From assembly GCA_037179515.1 (NCBI GenBank), contig JAXCGZ010000053.1, positions 1 through 64,000 of the forward strand: 64,000 nucleotides of DNA. Direction: 5' to 3'. The translations under genes were made by a program, and so were the position numbers. The notes beneath the pieces are model-generated. The model made no database searches. It was not told the DNA's origin and saw only the letters and a list, made by a program, of their open reading frames with translations. Each line of letters begins with the position of its first letter. Positions within the stretch are counted from its first letter, which is position 1. The DNA is from Halocaridina rubra (Eukaryota; Arthropoda; Malacostraca; Decapoda; Atyidae). Positions 1-11,195 of this stretch are shown here, piece after piece.

Positions 1-28
1 TCATCATCAAAGGAAAATTATTGTTGCC

Positions 29-71
<43 letters not shown>

Positions 72-362
72 TCTAAGCAGAATTATTGGAATAGACATCA
101 TGAAAGTAATGCTGAGGTATATTAAAACCCAGCAGAGAGCTGGATATTCATTACACATCTTTTATAATCCCTTCATATCTGACAGGTCATTACACTCTCC
201 ATCTCTGTTTCTCTTTACAACCTGATAAAGTCTGTTTTATTTTATCATTTTTTGGCCCATCCTAGTGTCACAATAATTATCCCCCCCCCCCCAAAAAAAA
301 AAAAAAATCCGCAATGCACAGAATCCGCCATAGGTGAACCGCGAAATAGCGCGGCATTACTG
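1..362 (-). mobile_element. T2 foldback/Tigger-like element, partial (runs off the left edge)
   Basis: One long arm of the T2 foldback family ((TAA)n near position 35-70, then the arm ending near 'CCTAGTGTCAC' at 270), followed by a homopolymer stretch and a Tigger-like terminal repeat ending in ACTG at 362. It is followed by TA. The flanking Penelope sequence is interrupted exactly at a TA that is intact in the second Penelope copy (near 12180), so this is an insertion into Penelope copy A. The other half lies outside the window. Confidence 0.7.
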
Positions 363-364
363 TA

Positions 365-1417
365 TTCACTTTGTGCAGTTTTGGTAATCCATACATAATT
401 CCTGGATTGGAGCCTGATGCATATTTTGATCTGTATTCCTCATCTGATATGCATTTCTTTTGATATATTTGTTTTAAACACCTGTTAAGTTTATCCTCCA
501 GTAGCAAATTATTTTTCAATGCATTTACATTAGTAATTCTCTCAAATGTTGCAGTATCTTTAAAATTTTCACCCATTTTATTCAAATAGTTCTCCTTGTT
601 TAAAATAACCACTCCTCTGCCTTTATCTGGTTTGCAAATTATAGTATTTTTGTCATGTGTAAGTCGCTTGAGTAACATAAAATAAGATTTGCTAAACAAG
701 CTTTTTCTTGCATCTGCATTATTTTGGGATTTATTTAAAATATCATGGTGTAGGGCTTTTATATTGCCAGTTACTTCTTCAAAGGTATAGTTATCTCCAA
801 TAGGTTGTGGTTTCAATCTATCTAATAACAACTCAGAAAAGATGGTTAACTCAAAATTAGATCTTTTGGCTAGAAGACAATGATCTAAACCCAAAGAGAG
901 TAACCACTGCTCACGTTTACTAAATGACTTATCAGAGAAATTATACATACATACATATACCTTGGCTGTTTCCCCCTTTAATTGGGGGGTAGCCGACATC
1001 AAAAAAGGAAAACAGTTATGAATTACATTATTTGGACATACACTGGGGGAGGATTATAAAACGCACCCAAACAAAATAATTTGTACACATGAGTAGTAGA
1101 GGCACGGTATTTGAAAGTATCCACATTTTTATAAATAAAATATAGCACATGTTTTAGATCTATAAATGATAGAACACTTTTGACATCATTATAAGCTTGC
1201 ATAAGATAGTCTTTTCTGCATTCAACTTGTTTTCATTTATATTGTAGGTCTTTTTCGAGAAGATATTGTTGCCACTCCTTGTAGAAATCACTTTTTCAAG
1301 CACTCTTTTATACAATTTAAAGCGCACAGATTTTGGGCACGCATTAGACAGAAGACACCTCTCAAAAAATATAACGTCTAGTTTTACTTTTTCCCACTTT
1401 CTCAAACACACTCCCAT
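365..1417 (-). pseudogene. Penelope-like element copy A, N-terminal part of reverse transcriptase (interrupted)
   Basis: Reverse transcriptase region of a Penelope-like retroelement. The open stretch 1002-365 (minus) is nearly identical to the protein encoded at 11542-12180 and ends in the Penelope hallmark YGLPKLHK. A short upstream coding-like block (1417-1160) also matches copy B. Unlike copy B, this copy has no stop in the QNNADARKSLFSK region. It stops being Penelope at 365, where the T2 element was inserted at a TA, so the RT palm motifs would lie left of the window. The family uses RT plus a GIY-YIG endonuclease to copy itself; this fragment alone cannot. Confidence 0.85.
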
Positions 1418-1511
1418 TTTCTAACTTTAATCCATGCTGCTCTCCCATATCGTTGAGTACAGTGATCCTTCGCTCTATCGCGTTTCTTCCCTCGCGAATT
1501 CACTGTATCGC

Positions 1512-2467
1512 TGTCGTAAAGTTAATTACTATTCCACCACGTGTCACCAGTTGTCGTAAAGTTAATTACTATTCAACCACGTGTCACCAGTTGTCGTGAT
1601 GAATTCTTCTCACTACGTTAATATTAGTACCAGAAGGGTGCAAGGTAAGAATGGACAAGCAGTGGTTCCTTTATCTTAATTTATTCTAGAGTACAACACA
1701 TTCGACGCCTCAATGCCCCCCACCCTATGACTATCACAATCTATGATCTATTCGTGCCCCGGGCAAAGTTCTAACTAACTGTGTCTGCCCTGGGTGGTTC
1801 TTGAAATACCCCAAGGGCAGGGCGTGGCTTGACATCCAGTCCTGCCAATGAACTTAAGTGACATCCAGTCCTGCAAATCAACTCCAGGTTCGAAGTGGAG
1901 TCCCTCCTATTTTGGGGAGGAGCTATATCAACAAGCCTATAGAACGGAAAAGTTCCAGGTCAGAGCGTGGCTATTGGGTATCTCTCCAGGGCATGTACAT
2001 ACGTACGGGTCAAATGTTTGTGTTTCTTGTGGTTTAGGAAATGGCTAACTTCTTGGCCTTTCCCATCCTCTTCAGGTACTCGATGCCAGATGCTAAGTCC
2101 CATGGGTCCGGTCATATATCTCCTTGACACTTTCTACAAACATTGACCGTACCGCAGAAAAACAATTGGGAGAGTATTCTATTTCACCCTTGACTTCTAG
2201 CCTCTCACGTTTCTCTTCACTACTTGTGGTGTTTTCGAGGACCGAGGGTCCCTTATCTTTTAGGCCTCTTGGGGGTGTATGGCGCCGGAGGTTAGTTCCA
2301 TGTGTCTAGCCATAAATCTTGGTGGTACCAAGGGAAAACATGGCCTGCACCCAAAACTCAATAAAAGTGGGGGCATGTAATAAAACATCTGTGCCCTCGA
2401 CCGTTACCCCTCAAGATTTGTTACAAGTTTCAGATTCTGGCTTCAACACGACTTCCGTCATGCGACA
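1512..2467 (-). repeat. 3' LTR of LTR retrotransposon 1
   Basis: 956 bp, left-hand in the window, with TGTCG/CGACA ends. The paired LTR is at 8337-9292. Its first 80 bp consist of a ~40-bp unit repeated twice (see findings). Confidence 0.92.
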
Positions 2468-2479
2468 TCCCTCCCAACC
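2468..2479 (-). promoter_or_regulatory. Polypurine tract of LTR retrotransposon 1
   Basis: On the minus strand GGTTGGGAGGGA directly abuts the TG of the 3' LTR. This is the expected position of the plus-strand primer, and it fixes the element's orientation. Confidence 0.8.
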
Positions 2480-5400
2480 AAAACTGAAATATCTTTTATT
2501 TCAGTCGAAGCATGGGCTATTTTTTTCGAGAGCTCTTGGACATATCCTAGTTAACGTTAGTTTACAATAGAAATGGGGCCGAATTATTTAAGCTATTATC
2601 TAAGAATTCCTAGTTCTATGAACACTAAACAATCTTTAGTACAAACATTCCTATATTTAACAAATAAAATTAACCTTAATCATTAGGATTTCAGTGTGTA
2701 ACTAATCATAATCAAACATTAATTAAGATCACAAGTTAGTTTAGATCATGACGTTACTGTGTCTACTTCTCTCCTTTTTCAAAAGATTTACAAAAGTTGG
2801 TTAGCTACAGTAAAAATATGAATCATGTACAACATTAGTATGTACGAACATTTAAAATGCGATAGACAATAACATAAATGGTAAATTCCTATCGTTACTA
2901 TGGGGCATTGATTTGTCTTAAAATTAGGCCTTAAAAAACTACTCCTGAAACAAAATATTTGTTACGATGTGAAAAGTCAGAAAACATTCATCATTTCAAT
3001 ATGCAATTCCTATTCAGAGACAAACTGAGATGAGAACTTAATGAACACAAAGATTAAATCATGATTCAAACAATGATAATGCTAAAGCAGAACAATGATA
3101 TTATTTAGGCAGAAGACAACTTATTACTATCGGTGAAAATCATACAATTTATCAAAGGCACTTATTCAAAAACTATCTTTAAAGGAGTCTCTGAGTTGTC
3201 GCTTAAAATTATCTTAAAACTAGTAAAACAAAATAAAAAAATGAAAAAAAATTAATTTGTCTTTTAGCACAGTGGTCAAAGACGGTGGGGACATTTTCTT
3301 TCCCATTTTTTCAGTTCTAATACGTGGGTAATTTTAATTAACTAATAAGGGATTTTCCATACCCTTCTTTCTCTCTTCACTAAAGTTTGGACATGTATAG
3401 GGATTTTTTTTCCTTCTGTTTGAATTTCATCAATTCGTTTACATGGCTTTTTAACGTATTATTAAGATATTAAAGACTTTTGTTTTCTCTTTCTTTCACT
3501 ACAGTTAGGACATGTATGGGAATTACCCCCCTTTTTTTTTCTGGGATTTCATCAATTCGTTTACATGGCTTTTTAACGTATTATTAAGATATTAAAGACT
3601 TTTGTTTTCTCTTTCCCTTGCTCATGAAATTCTTGCTAGGCATTATTCCACGGTCTCTCTATCTTCATTTTTTCACTCCCCCGCCGTCTTCGCTGCAGGC
3701 CCAGGTTCGTACACTACCATAAATTATCTTCTTTCTAAGATAGGCAAGACAAAGAGGAAGCGATCGATGCACCTTCCAAATCCCTCCAGCCTGGCTTTTT
3801 CGTCCTACCCTCGGGCCGATCTTGACTAAGACCACCCTGTAGGAGACCTGCAACGTCAGCACGATTCTCTTCAGTACTGCATACACATGTACCTTTGAAG
3901 CAGACCTCGGGATGAAAATTTGAACCTACGTCACTACTACAGTTGTAAGAAAGGTTCCCTATGACTTCAGGGTACCAACAATGGCCATACGTTGGTAATC
4001 TGAGGCTATAATTTGCCTCCCCTGCAACTGCAAGTGATTGCAATCTCTATTCAATGGGCAACAGGGACTTGTTTGAGAGGACAAAATCTAAAGACTTTTA
4101 GAACTTGCAGGTCGGGGCTGCCTAGAAATAGGGTGGTAATGGAAGGTATGTGTCTACACAACTAGATCATTATTCCAAGATACTTAGGACTTAGAAACTG
4201 CTACATAGCATTACTCTACTATAAATATCAAAAAGAACAATCATTAAATACTGAGAAAAGCCACTAAAGAAATATTCTTATTAGCAGTGGCTACAATAAC
4301 ATCAAGTATGAATTCAGATAAAAGATACAAATCATCAGGTTACTGCCGATTGCATTTCAAAAATAATGGTTAGCAACTGGGCATTGAGAGATAGCAACAA
4401 TAACAGTCAACATACTAATATTACTAATAATCATGATCAAAAAAATAAAATAAAAATATTAATTCAGGAATAGCCATATATATACAACGGAGACTGGCAT
4501 TCAGATGTAAGAACAGAGTTCTATACTTATATTTCATAGTAATGCTCATTCTAACACAGTCTCTTTTACTATTCAAATTCCTGCTGTCATAATCTATGTA
4601 TATATATAGAGCATAAGTGGCAACTTGCTGGCTCCACAATTTGTCAATGGGAGTTCTATCTATTCTCTAAACAGTTGCGACATGTGGCAAAAATATTTAT
4701 GCAAATGGCGGTACTACCGATGTCTTATCAGTATTTATGCAATAACAGCATGCAACAATCTGTCGACTGCAATAAAATGTAGGCACAAGTATCGCCTAGC
4801 TTCGCTGGAAAAAAAAACAAAAAAAAGAATCAATGACGGCAACATTCTTGTAGTATCGGAAGAAGCTCATGTCAGTCTCAGAGGAGAGAGAGAGAGAGAG
4901 AGAGAAAGGTTGACTGGGCGACCTTGAAATACGTCGCGGTATCCACCCACGTGTCAGATGAGACGGGCCTCCTTCCTTTAAATGTACTGAAATAAAAATA
5001 AAGCATCGCGGAGTATCTCTACATAATAAAAGAATAAATAAACAAATGAAAGTGAACAAACCCTGAGCAATGATTATCGATAGAGTTTTACGTTTATTGT
5101 CAGAGGGCTATTCTCATTCCCAATTAAAAAAAACAAAAGCAAAAGAACTTAGTGTACAACTGCAGAAACATCGAAGCATAAATCTATTCCTCTCTGTTTA
5201 ATATTGCTAAGGACTTTACTGTAATAGCATACACATCCTTGTCTATAATGACGATCTTTTTCTTGCTATAAATCAGAGGGTTGAGTCGAAGCACACACTC
5301 TCTAAAAGGCAACATATCCCTGATGAAATTAAAGCAAAATATTACAATCATATGTGACAATATCTCTACTACTATCAACAAAAGTACAAATAGCTTTTTC

Positions 5401-7600
5401 TTAACAACGTCTTAAAAGGGCTTAAGTATCATTAATTTTAAATTTAAAACTCAACATACAATCTCGGAGAATCTTAATTATCTTAATTAGATCAACAATT
5501 GTAATCTTAAATTCATGACAATGATAGGGATTAACAATAATTATTTCTAGATAATCTTTTCAAAACTCTTTAATTATAATATATATCAAAGGGATAAAGA
5601 TATTAAAGATTTTTCTTCCCACACAAAAAGAACTATAAGACAAAAACGGGAATCTGAAAAAATATAAAAAGTCTGTCTCTGTGTATGCAATAATAAAAAC
5701 AAAAATCATATTTCATTAGCAACAGTAAAGAATGCATTTTGCTTAAGTTTCAAAATCTTGTAAGGAGTTGTACATGAACAATTAAAACAGAAAATATATA
5801 TATTCTTTTACTATCTCGAATTTGACTTATTTGAATTACTATACAACAGAATTTCCTCCAGAACAGGGAAAAGTTCGACATATAACTGTTCTGTCTGTTT
5901 GCTTTTACGGGGGTGCGCATGTGGGCGATGTTTTCTCCTCTGTTCTTTTGGCTTCTGGATCAACTTCTGCTCTCTCAAATACGGGAAACGGCTGTGTAAC
6001 ATTCTTGTTGTCATTTCGTGTCAGCTCTCACTCTTTCTTTATGACCAAGCTGAAATAATTTTGATAAACATTATCATGGCTAAATCTCGCAAAGTTTTAT
6101 TTTATCAATCTAACATATCTCTTCAGACAAATAATATATATACTGCAGCTAGCAAAGAAAATAAAGAATCATTCATAGATTCACGTCCTTTATCACGTAA
6201 TATCTATCTTGGAATCTCTCGGAAATCGAATAATAATCTCATTGGCGGAGTAGGGGACAAAACAAAAATAAAACAAACTTGGCATCTCAACCGTATCTGG
6301 GCAGGTGGAGAATCATATTCTCAAAAATATCCCTCAATAGATATTGCAACAGCGCATCACCTCCCATAAATATACTCTGATATGGCATGCAGAAGAACCT
6401 GGCGGAGCAGGGGAACGACCCTCGCAGAGACTCCCCAATCGTGCTTCCTAACGGTGCTTTCCGCGATTTCACCCCCTAGAGCAACCCCCCATTATACCCC
6501 CAGTCATTCATACTCATTCTCTGCCTCACTCGCTGCATCACTTACAAAACAATCATCCCCGTTCTGTAAAATTCCCTTTTATTTACAACGCGTTGGTTTC
6601 CCTTTCCCGATCTCTCTGAAGGAGAGTAAAGGTGAAATCTTGGTTGGGCCGCGCGGTCACAAGACTGCCTCACCAGTCCTAGGTCCCATTCTAACGAACA
6701 AACAAACATTCTACTCCCTTGAAGCTACGTTTGGGTGACACTGAAAAACCTTCCCTATTCTAGGACAGCACAAATTCCTCTAATTTACTCTTACTTTCAC
6801 CTGCATAGCGTGAAATAAACTCATCTCTAAATAATATCATAAAAGTTCTTCAAAATAAAATGCCACACACGTATCGTAATATTAATTTCTTCATCATAAC
6901 AACACAAAAAGAACGATCTGTCATTTATGTCTTTCTTTTCTCTAAAACATTACTCCCGTGGAGAAAAAAACAAACAAAAAAAGAAAGAACCTTGAAAACA
7001 GATGCAGTGATCTTAACACTCGACTTCTTACGCTTTAAGAAATTAATATAAAAATGACTTTACACGTACTTTAAATATCAAAGATCAGTACAATTACTAC
7101 ATATTTATAATAACGAGGTTGGGAGATCGATTGGTCACTTCCGCATTCCTTTCTCGGAAATCACACGTGGTCTATGAAAAACTTAAAAACAGATGCAAGT
7201 ATATTTCTCACTATAATTCTTACGCTTAAGAAATTAATATACTGTAATAGTGATTGCACGTATATTAAATTTTCAATTAAAATCAATACATTCGCGTTCT
7301 TTTTTTTTTAATTCAATTTGGGCAATAATACAAATAAATGGAACACCCTTTAAACGCAATTACTTTATATTACTCAAATTATAACAAAAAATGGAGTTTA
7401 TTACTGTTTATAGCTATTAGTACAAATTATCCATGTTAGTAATGGGTACAGAAATTCTACTTTTATTAACTTATTAGGCGCCACACCCCTCATAGGCGGG
7501 TTGGCTGAGTCAAAGCATAACTACAAGATAAAATGGCGGTGTCCACCGACCTCAATTTCTTACTAATTGTCCCATTACTCACTGGATACAGATCACAAGT
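2480..7600 (-). other. Internal region of LTR retrotransposon 1 without a supported gene
   Basis: About 5.1 kb of AT-rich sequence with only short open frames. Most of it aligns by eye with the interior of LTR retrotransposon 2 (about 15120-20560), including a GC-richer patch at 3690-4150 and a (GA)n tract near 4885. A 156-codon open frame at 5899-6369 (+) has a similar partner at 18586-19134 in the other element, but it lies antisense to the element and resembles no family I know. I do not call it a gene. Confidence 0.7.
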
Positions 7601-7606
7601 ACTTAG

Positions 7607-8277
7607 CTATTTTTGTGAGGTGATCCTGAAGAACTTCATGGCAGAAGGCAAGGAAGGAGGGGGTTCTCCTTCTGGGCGCTGGAGGTTCCCGACCAATTCT
7701 CCATCTCTCGAGTAAAATCGACGAATCGCCATCTTCTTGGTCGGATCCGGCAACTTATACTTCTTGTAATGGGCATTTTCACTCAATGCTCCGGTCACAC
7801 TTCGGCTTACTAAGAAATATCTTAGGAATAGTTCCCTAAAAGTTTCATAATATTCTCTGTTTGACCACTCGTCACTTCTCATCCGCAGACCCAAGTATTT
7901 CAGGAAGTCGGCCGCGGGAATTATGGACGGACATTCGAGGTCTTTTACATTTGCGCCGTCGAGGTATAAAGTTTGACTCGAGGCTCCTTTACAACCAGTG
8001 CACGGGGTGGGGGCTTGTCCTGCTGCGTTCCCTGTGTCACCACGGGGCTCGGAGCGGCAGGCTGTTCGTCGATGGTTGAGGCGTCGGTTTCTCTGTCGGC
8101 GTTGACCAAGTTCCTTCTCGACGGAGCGGCGTCGGCAGGAGTTTGTAGGTGCCGCACGTGCTCCTCCAGTTCGAGAATTCTCCGTTGTTTGGCCTCGTCA
8201 CTCATTTCTTGAATTGGGAGATGTTGGATTTCTGCTTTTGCCATTTTTGTTTTCTTCGCACGGGTCTGCACTGGCAT
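7607..8277 (-). pseudogene. Gag-like remnant of LTR retrotransposon 1, frameshifted
   Basis: The reading frame starts 60 bases inside the 5' LTR (ATG at 8277) and is open for 110 codons. It begins MPVQTRAKKTKMAK and has a charged helical stretch (LELEEHVRHL) and an A/P/Q-rich linker. Near 7980 the coding signal passes to another frame, which continues (…FLKYLGLRMRSDEWSNREYY…) to a stop at 7607. Position and composition suit the N-terminal part of a Ty3/gypsy-type gag; no zinc knuckle follows. The C-terminal part (SVTGALSENAHYKKYKLPDP) recurs in LTR retrotransposon 2 at 20548-20430. Identity as gag is inferred mainly from position. Confidence 0.6.
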
Positions 8278-8323
8278 TCACCTGTCTCTTGACGTACTTT
8301 TTCCAGGAGTGTGATCCGTACTG

Positions 8324-8334
8324 CGCTGCCACCA
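8324..8334 (-). promoter_or_regulatory. Primer-binding site of LTR retrotransposon 1 (tRNA-Leu type)
   Basis: On the minus strand TGGTGGCAGCG lies two bases downstream of the 5' LTR end. It is complementary to a tRNA 3' end CGCTGCCA-CCA, which from general knowledge fits the animal tRNA-Leu(AAG/UAG) group. Confidence 0.75.
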
Positions 8335-8336
8335 GT

Positions 8337-9292
8337 TGTCGTAAAGTTAATTACTATTCCACCACGTGTCACCAGTTGTCGTAAAGTTAATTACTATTCC
8401 ACCACGTGTCACCAGTTGTCGTGATGAATTCTTCTCACTACGTTAATATTAGTACCAGAAGGGTGCAAGGTAAGAATGGACAAGCAGTGGTTCCTTTATC
8501 TTAATTTATTCTAGAGTACAACACATTCGACGCCTCAATGCCCCCCACCCTATGACTATCACAATCTATGATCTATTCGTGCCCCGGGCAAAGTTCTAAC
8601 TAACTGTGTCTGCCCTGGGTGGTTCTTGAAATACCCCAAGGGCAGGGCGTGGCTTGACATCCAGTCCTGCCAATGAACTCAAGTGACATCCAGTCCTGCA
8701 AATCAACTCCAGGTTCGAAGTGGAGTCCCTCCTATTTTGGGGAGGAGCTATTTCAACAAGCCTATAGAACGGAAAAGTTCCAGGTCAGAGCGTGGCTATT
8801 GGGTATCTCTCCAGGGCATGTACATACGTACGGGTCAAATGTTTGTGTTTCTTGTGGTTTAGGAAATGGCTAACTTCTTGGCCTTTCCCATCCTCTTCAG
8901 GTACTCGATGCCAGATGCTAAGTCCCATGGATCCGGTCATATATCTCCTTGACACTTTCTACAAACATTGACCGTACCGCAGAAAAACAATTGGGAGAGT
9001 ATTCTATTTCACCCTTGACTTCTAGCCTCTCACGTTTCTCTTCACGACTTGTGGTGTTTTCGAGGACCGAGGGTCCCTTATCTTTTAGGCCTCTTGGGGG
9101 TGCATGGCACCGGAGGTTAGTTCCATGTGTCTAGCCATAAATCTTGGTGGTACCAAGGGAAAACATGGCCTGCTCCCAAAACTCAATAAAAGTGAGGGCA
9201 TGTAATAAAACATCTGTGCCCTCGACCGTTACCCCTCAAGATTTGTTACAAGCTTCAGATTCTGGCTTCAACACGACTTCCGTCATGCGACA
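8337..9292 (-). repeat. 5' LTR of LTR retrotransposon 1
   Basis: 956 bp, same length as the partner LTR at 1512-2467. It is followed by the target duplication TCGC and then by the resumed T1 Tigger-like sequence. Confidence 0.92.
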
Positions 9293-9781
9293 TCGCGATT
9301 TTTTTTTATAATTTTTTTTTTTTGTGGGTATATGCAAAAATTTTAAAATATCAAGAAAATTTACATTTTTAGTATTTTCATTTTTTTATTGAAAAAAAAA
9401 TTTCATTATTTTATTTATAAAAAAAAATTATTTCCCAGCCTACAAATAATAAAAGAGTAAGATATAGTAAAAAAAAATAAATTTGAACGTGTAACTCTGC
9501 ACCATAGAAAGTACGATACCGGTATCAGCGTTTCGGAAAACACAATATATGAGCTAGCATATATTAAAATTTCCAGTAGTTTCATGATTTTATTGATAAA
9601 TAAACGTATTTCTTAGCCTAAGAATAATAAAACAGTAAAAAATAGTAAAAAACATAAATACTAACAATATTGCACCATGTAAAATACGATACCGGTATCA
9701 GCGTTTCGGAAAACGAAAAGGGTCGCACCTACGTGAGCTAGTACATATTGAAATTTTCATTATTTTATTGATAAAACAAGA

Positions 9782-9861
9782 ATTTCCTAGCCTAAGAGTA
9801 ATAAAACAGTAAAAAATAGTTTACTATTTTTTACTGTTTTATTACTCTTAGGCTAGGAAAT
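9782..9861. repeat. Perfect 39-bp inverted repeat within T1
   Basis: Arms 9782-9820 and 9823-9861 are exact reverse complements around a central TT. The arm is the ordinary T1 'CCTAAGAGTAATAAAACAG' segment and its inverted copy, so the hairpin arose by local inverted duplication. Confidence 0.9.
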
Positions 9862-10334
9862 ATAAATTTAGATATATAACTCACAGTATTGCATCATGTG
9901 AAATACTGTCCGATAGCGTACAATGTATTGGGGTCGCACCTACGTGAGCTAGCATATATATTAAAATTTCCAGTAGTTTCATGATTTTATTGATAAAAAA
10001 ATGTATTTCTTAGCCTAAGAATAATAAAACAGTAAAAAATAGTAAAAAACATAAATACTAACAGTATTGTACCATGTAACATACGATACCGGTATCAGCG
10101 TTTCGGACAAAGGCTCGCACCTACGTGAGATAGTTCATGGAATGCTATTGGCTGAAAGAGTGAGAGATCTGTATCATGGGGTCTGATTGGCTTTTTCATT
10201 GAAGTTTGGTTCTCCCACCATCTTCCATTGTCTCGCCTCACTCGTTCAGTCTAACTCACGTGTGCACCGTTCACGTTGTGCTTATTAATACGTTTTGCTT
10301 GTGATTTTTTTACTCGCATATTTTAACCTTTGCA

Positions 10335-10493
10335 ATGCCTCCCAAGCATCCTTCATCTTCTAAGGCTTCTGGTAGTGAGCCTAAGCAGCAAAGGAAGATG
10401 TTAACCATAACAGATAAGGTGAAAGTCTTACATATGGTGAAAGAAGGAAAAAGGTTTACGGATGTCGGTTGCTATTTTCGCCTCAATGAATAA
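10335..10493 (+). pseudogene. T1 pogo/Tigger-type transposase N-terminal exon
   Basis: 52 codons starting MPPKHPSSSK and containing QRKMLTITDKVKVL. This matches the N-terminal helix-turn-helix start of Tigger/pogo/CENP-B-like transposases (typically '…KRKxLTLxxKVxxLxxLxxG'). The frame ends in a stop just after GCYFRLNE, before the recognition helix would be complete. Homologous exons occur at 25205-25363, 57523-57672, 59559 onward and 62821-63078. No DDD catalytic domain follows in any copy. Confidence 0.65.
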
Positions 10494-10956
10494 CAGCCGT
10501 AAAGCTGTTATTGGCTGCGGAATAATTTCCTATAGAGTCTACAAACCAATACCACCTCATTCACGGTAAGTTTACCTATCACGTACATATAAATTTACGT
10601 TGCATGCTGTTATTTATAAAGTAAAGGGTGGTTTTTTAACGGTACAGGGAGGGTTTATACAGTAAACGTAAAAATAATTGTAAAATACCTATGTACATGA
10701 GTATGTCATGTCATTACCACCTCATTCACAGTAAGTTTATCTATCACATTCATATAAATTATCTCTTGCATGCTGTTATTTATGAAGTAAAGGGTGGTTT
10801 GTTAACAGTACAGGGAGGGTTTATACAGTTTATACAGTGTAAACGTAAAAATAAATTAAAATATCTATGTACATATAGGGTGATCCTACTTCACGAAAAT
10901 TCCTCTACCGCGCCGGGTCCCGGAACTGAACCTTCGTGATGAACGAAGGATCACTG

Positions 10957-11195
10957 CAATTATATCTGATATCCGTTTGTGTCTGGGAAATCTTAGTCTT
11001 ATAATAAACTGAAGGGCAAGAACGGTCCAAGCAAACATCGAAGAACATATTTAATTTATTTAATCTCCTTATAATACATCACAACACAACGTTTCAAACA
11101 TCCACTGTCTTCATAATCATGTACAGACATTAGAACAGTGTTCTCGAATGCTTGAGTTTACTGGAGCTGACAATGGTTTTCCAGTACGACAAGAT
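10957..11195. other. Spacer between T1 and Penelope copy B
   Basis: No supported gene. It is probably 5' flank or leader of the Penelope element, since the coding-like match to copy A starts just downstream. Confidence 0.4.

Larger units (their letters stand above)
1512..9292 (-). mobile_element. LTR retrotransposon 1, large non-autonomous derivative
   Basis: Two direct repeats of equal length (956 bp) begin TGTCG and end CGACA. They are flanked by an identical 4-bp duplication, TCGC (1508-1511 and 9293-9296). A primer-binding site lies beside the right LTR and a polypurine tract beside the left LTR, so the element reads on the minus strand. The 5.9-kb interior holds only a broken gag-like 5' end (8277-7607) and no recognisable protease, RT, RNase H or integrase. 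That is the layout of a large retrotransposon derivative moved in trans. The 4-bp target duplication favours Ty3/gypsy-type integration. By eye the LTRs differ at about 10 positions, so the insertion is not brand new. Confidence 0.9.
1460..10956 (+). mobile_element. T1 Tigger-like (pogo/Tc1-mariner superfamily) element, split by an LTR retrotransposon
   Basis: The ends are CAGTGATCCTTCG (1460) and its inverse complement CGAAGGATCACTG (ending 10956). TA precedes the left end; the right flank is CA, a likely mutated TA. Removing the LTR element (1512-9292 plus a 4-base duplication) leaves about 1.7 kb. The interior carries AT-rich repeats with the recurring 'GATACCGGTATCAGCG' motif, a 52-codon transposase-like exon at 10335-10493, and two copies of a ~158-bp unit (10560-10870). 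It lies between two head-to-head Penelope copies. The Tigger assignment rests on the TIR style, the TA target and the pogo-type N-terminus; the element lacks a catalytic domain and is non-autonomous. Confidence 0.75.

Noticed and set aside
1848..2570. Short + strand frames repeated at 8673-9134 and 14660-15098
   Set aside because: They lie inside LTRs and recur only because the LTRs are duplicated. They are also antisense to the element.
5899..6369. 156-codon frame with a partner at 18586-19134, a possible shared gene of the LTR elements
   Set aside because: Antisense to the element and it has no recognisable domain. Similarity extends equally into flanking non-coding sequence, so it shows no sign of coding selection.
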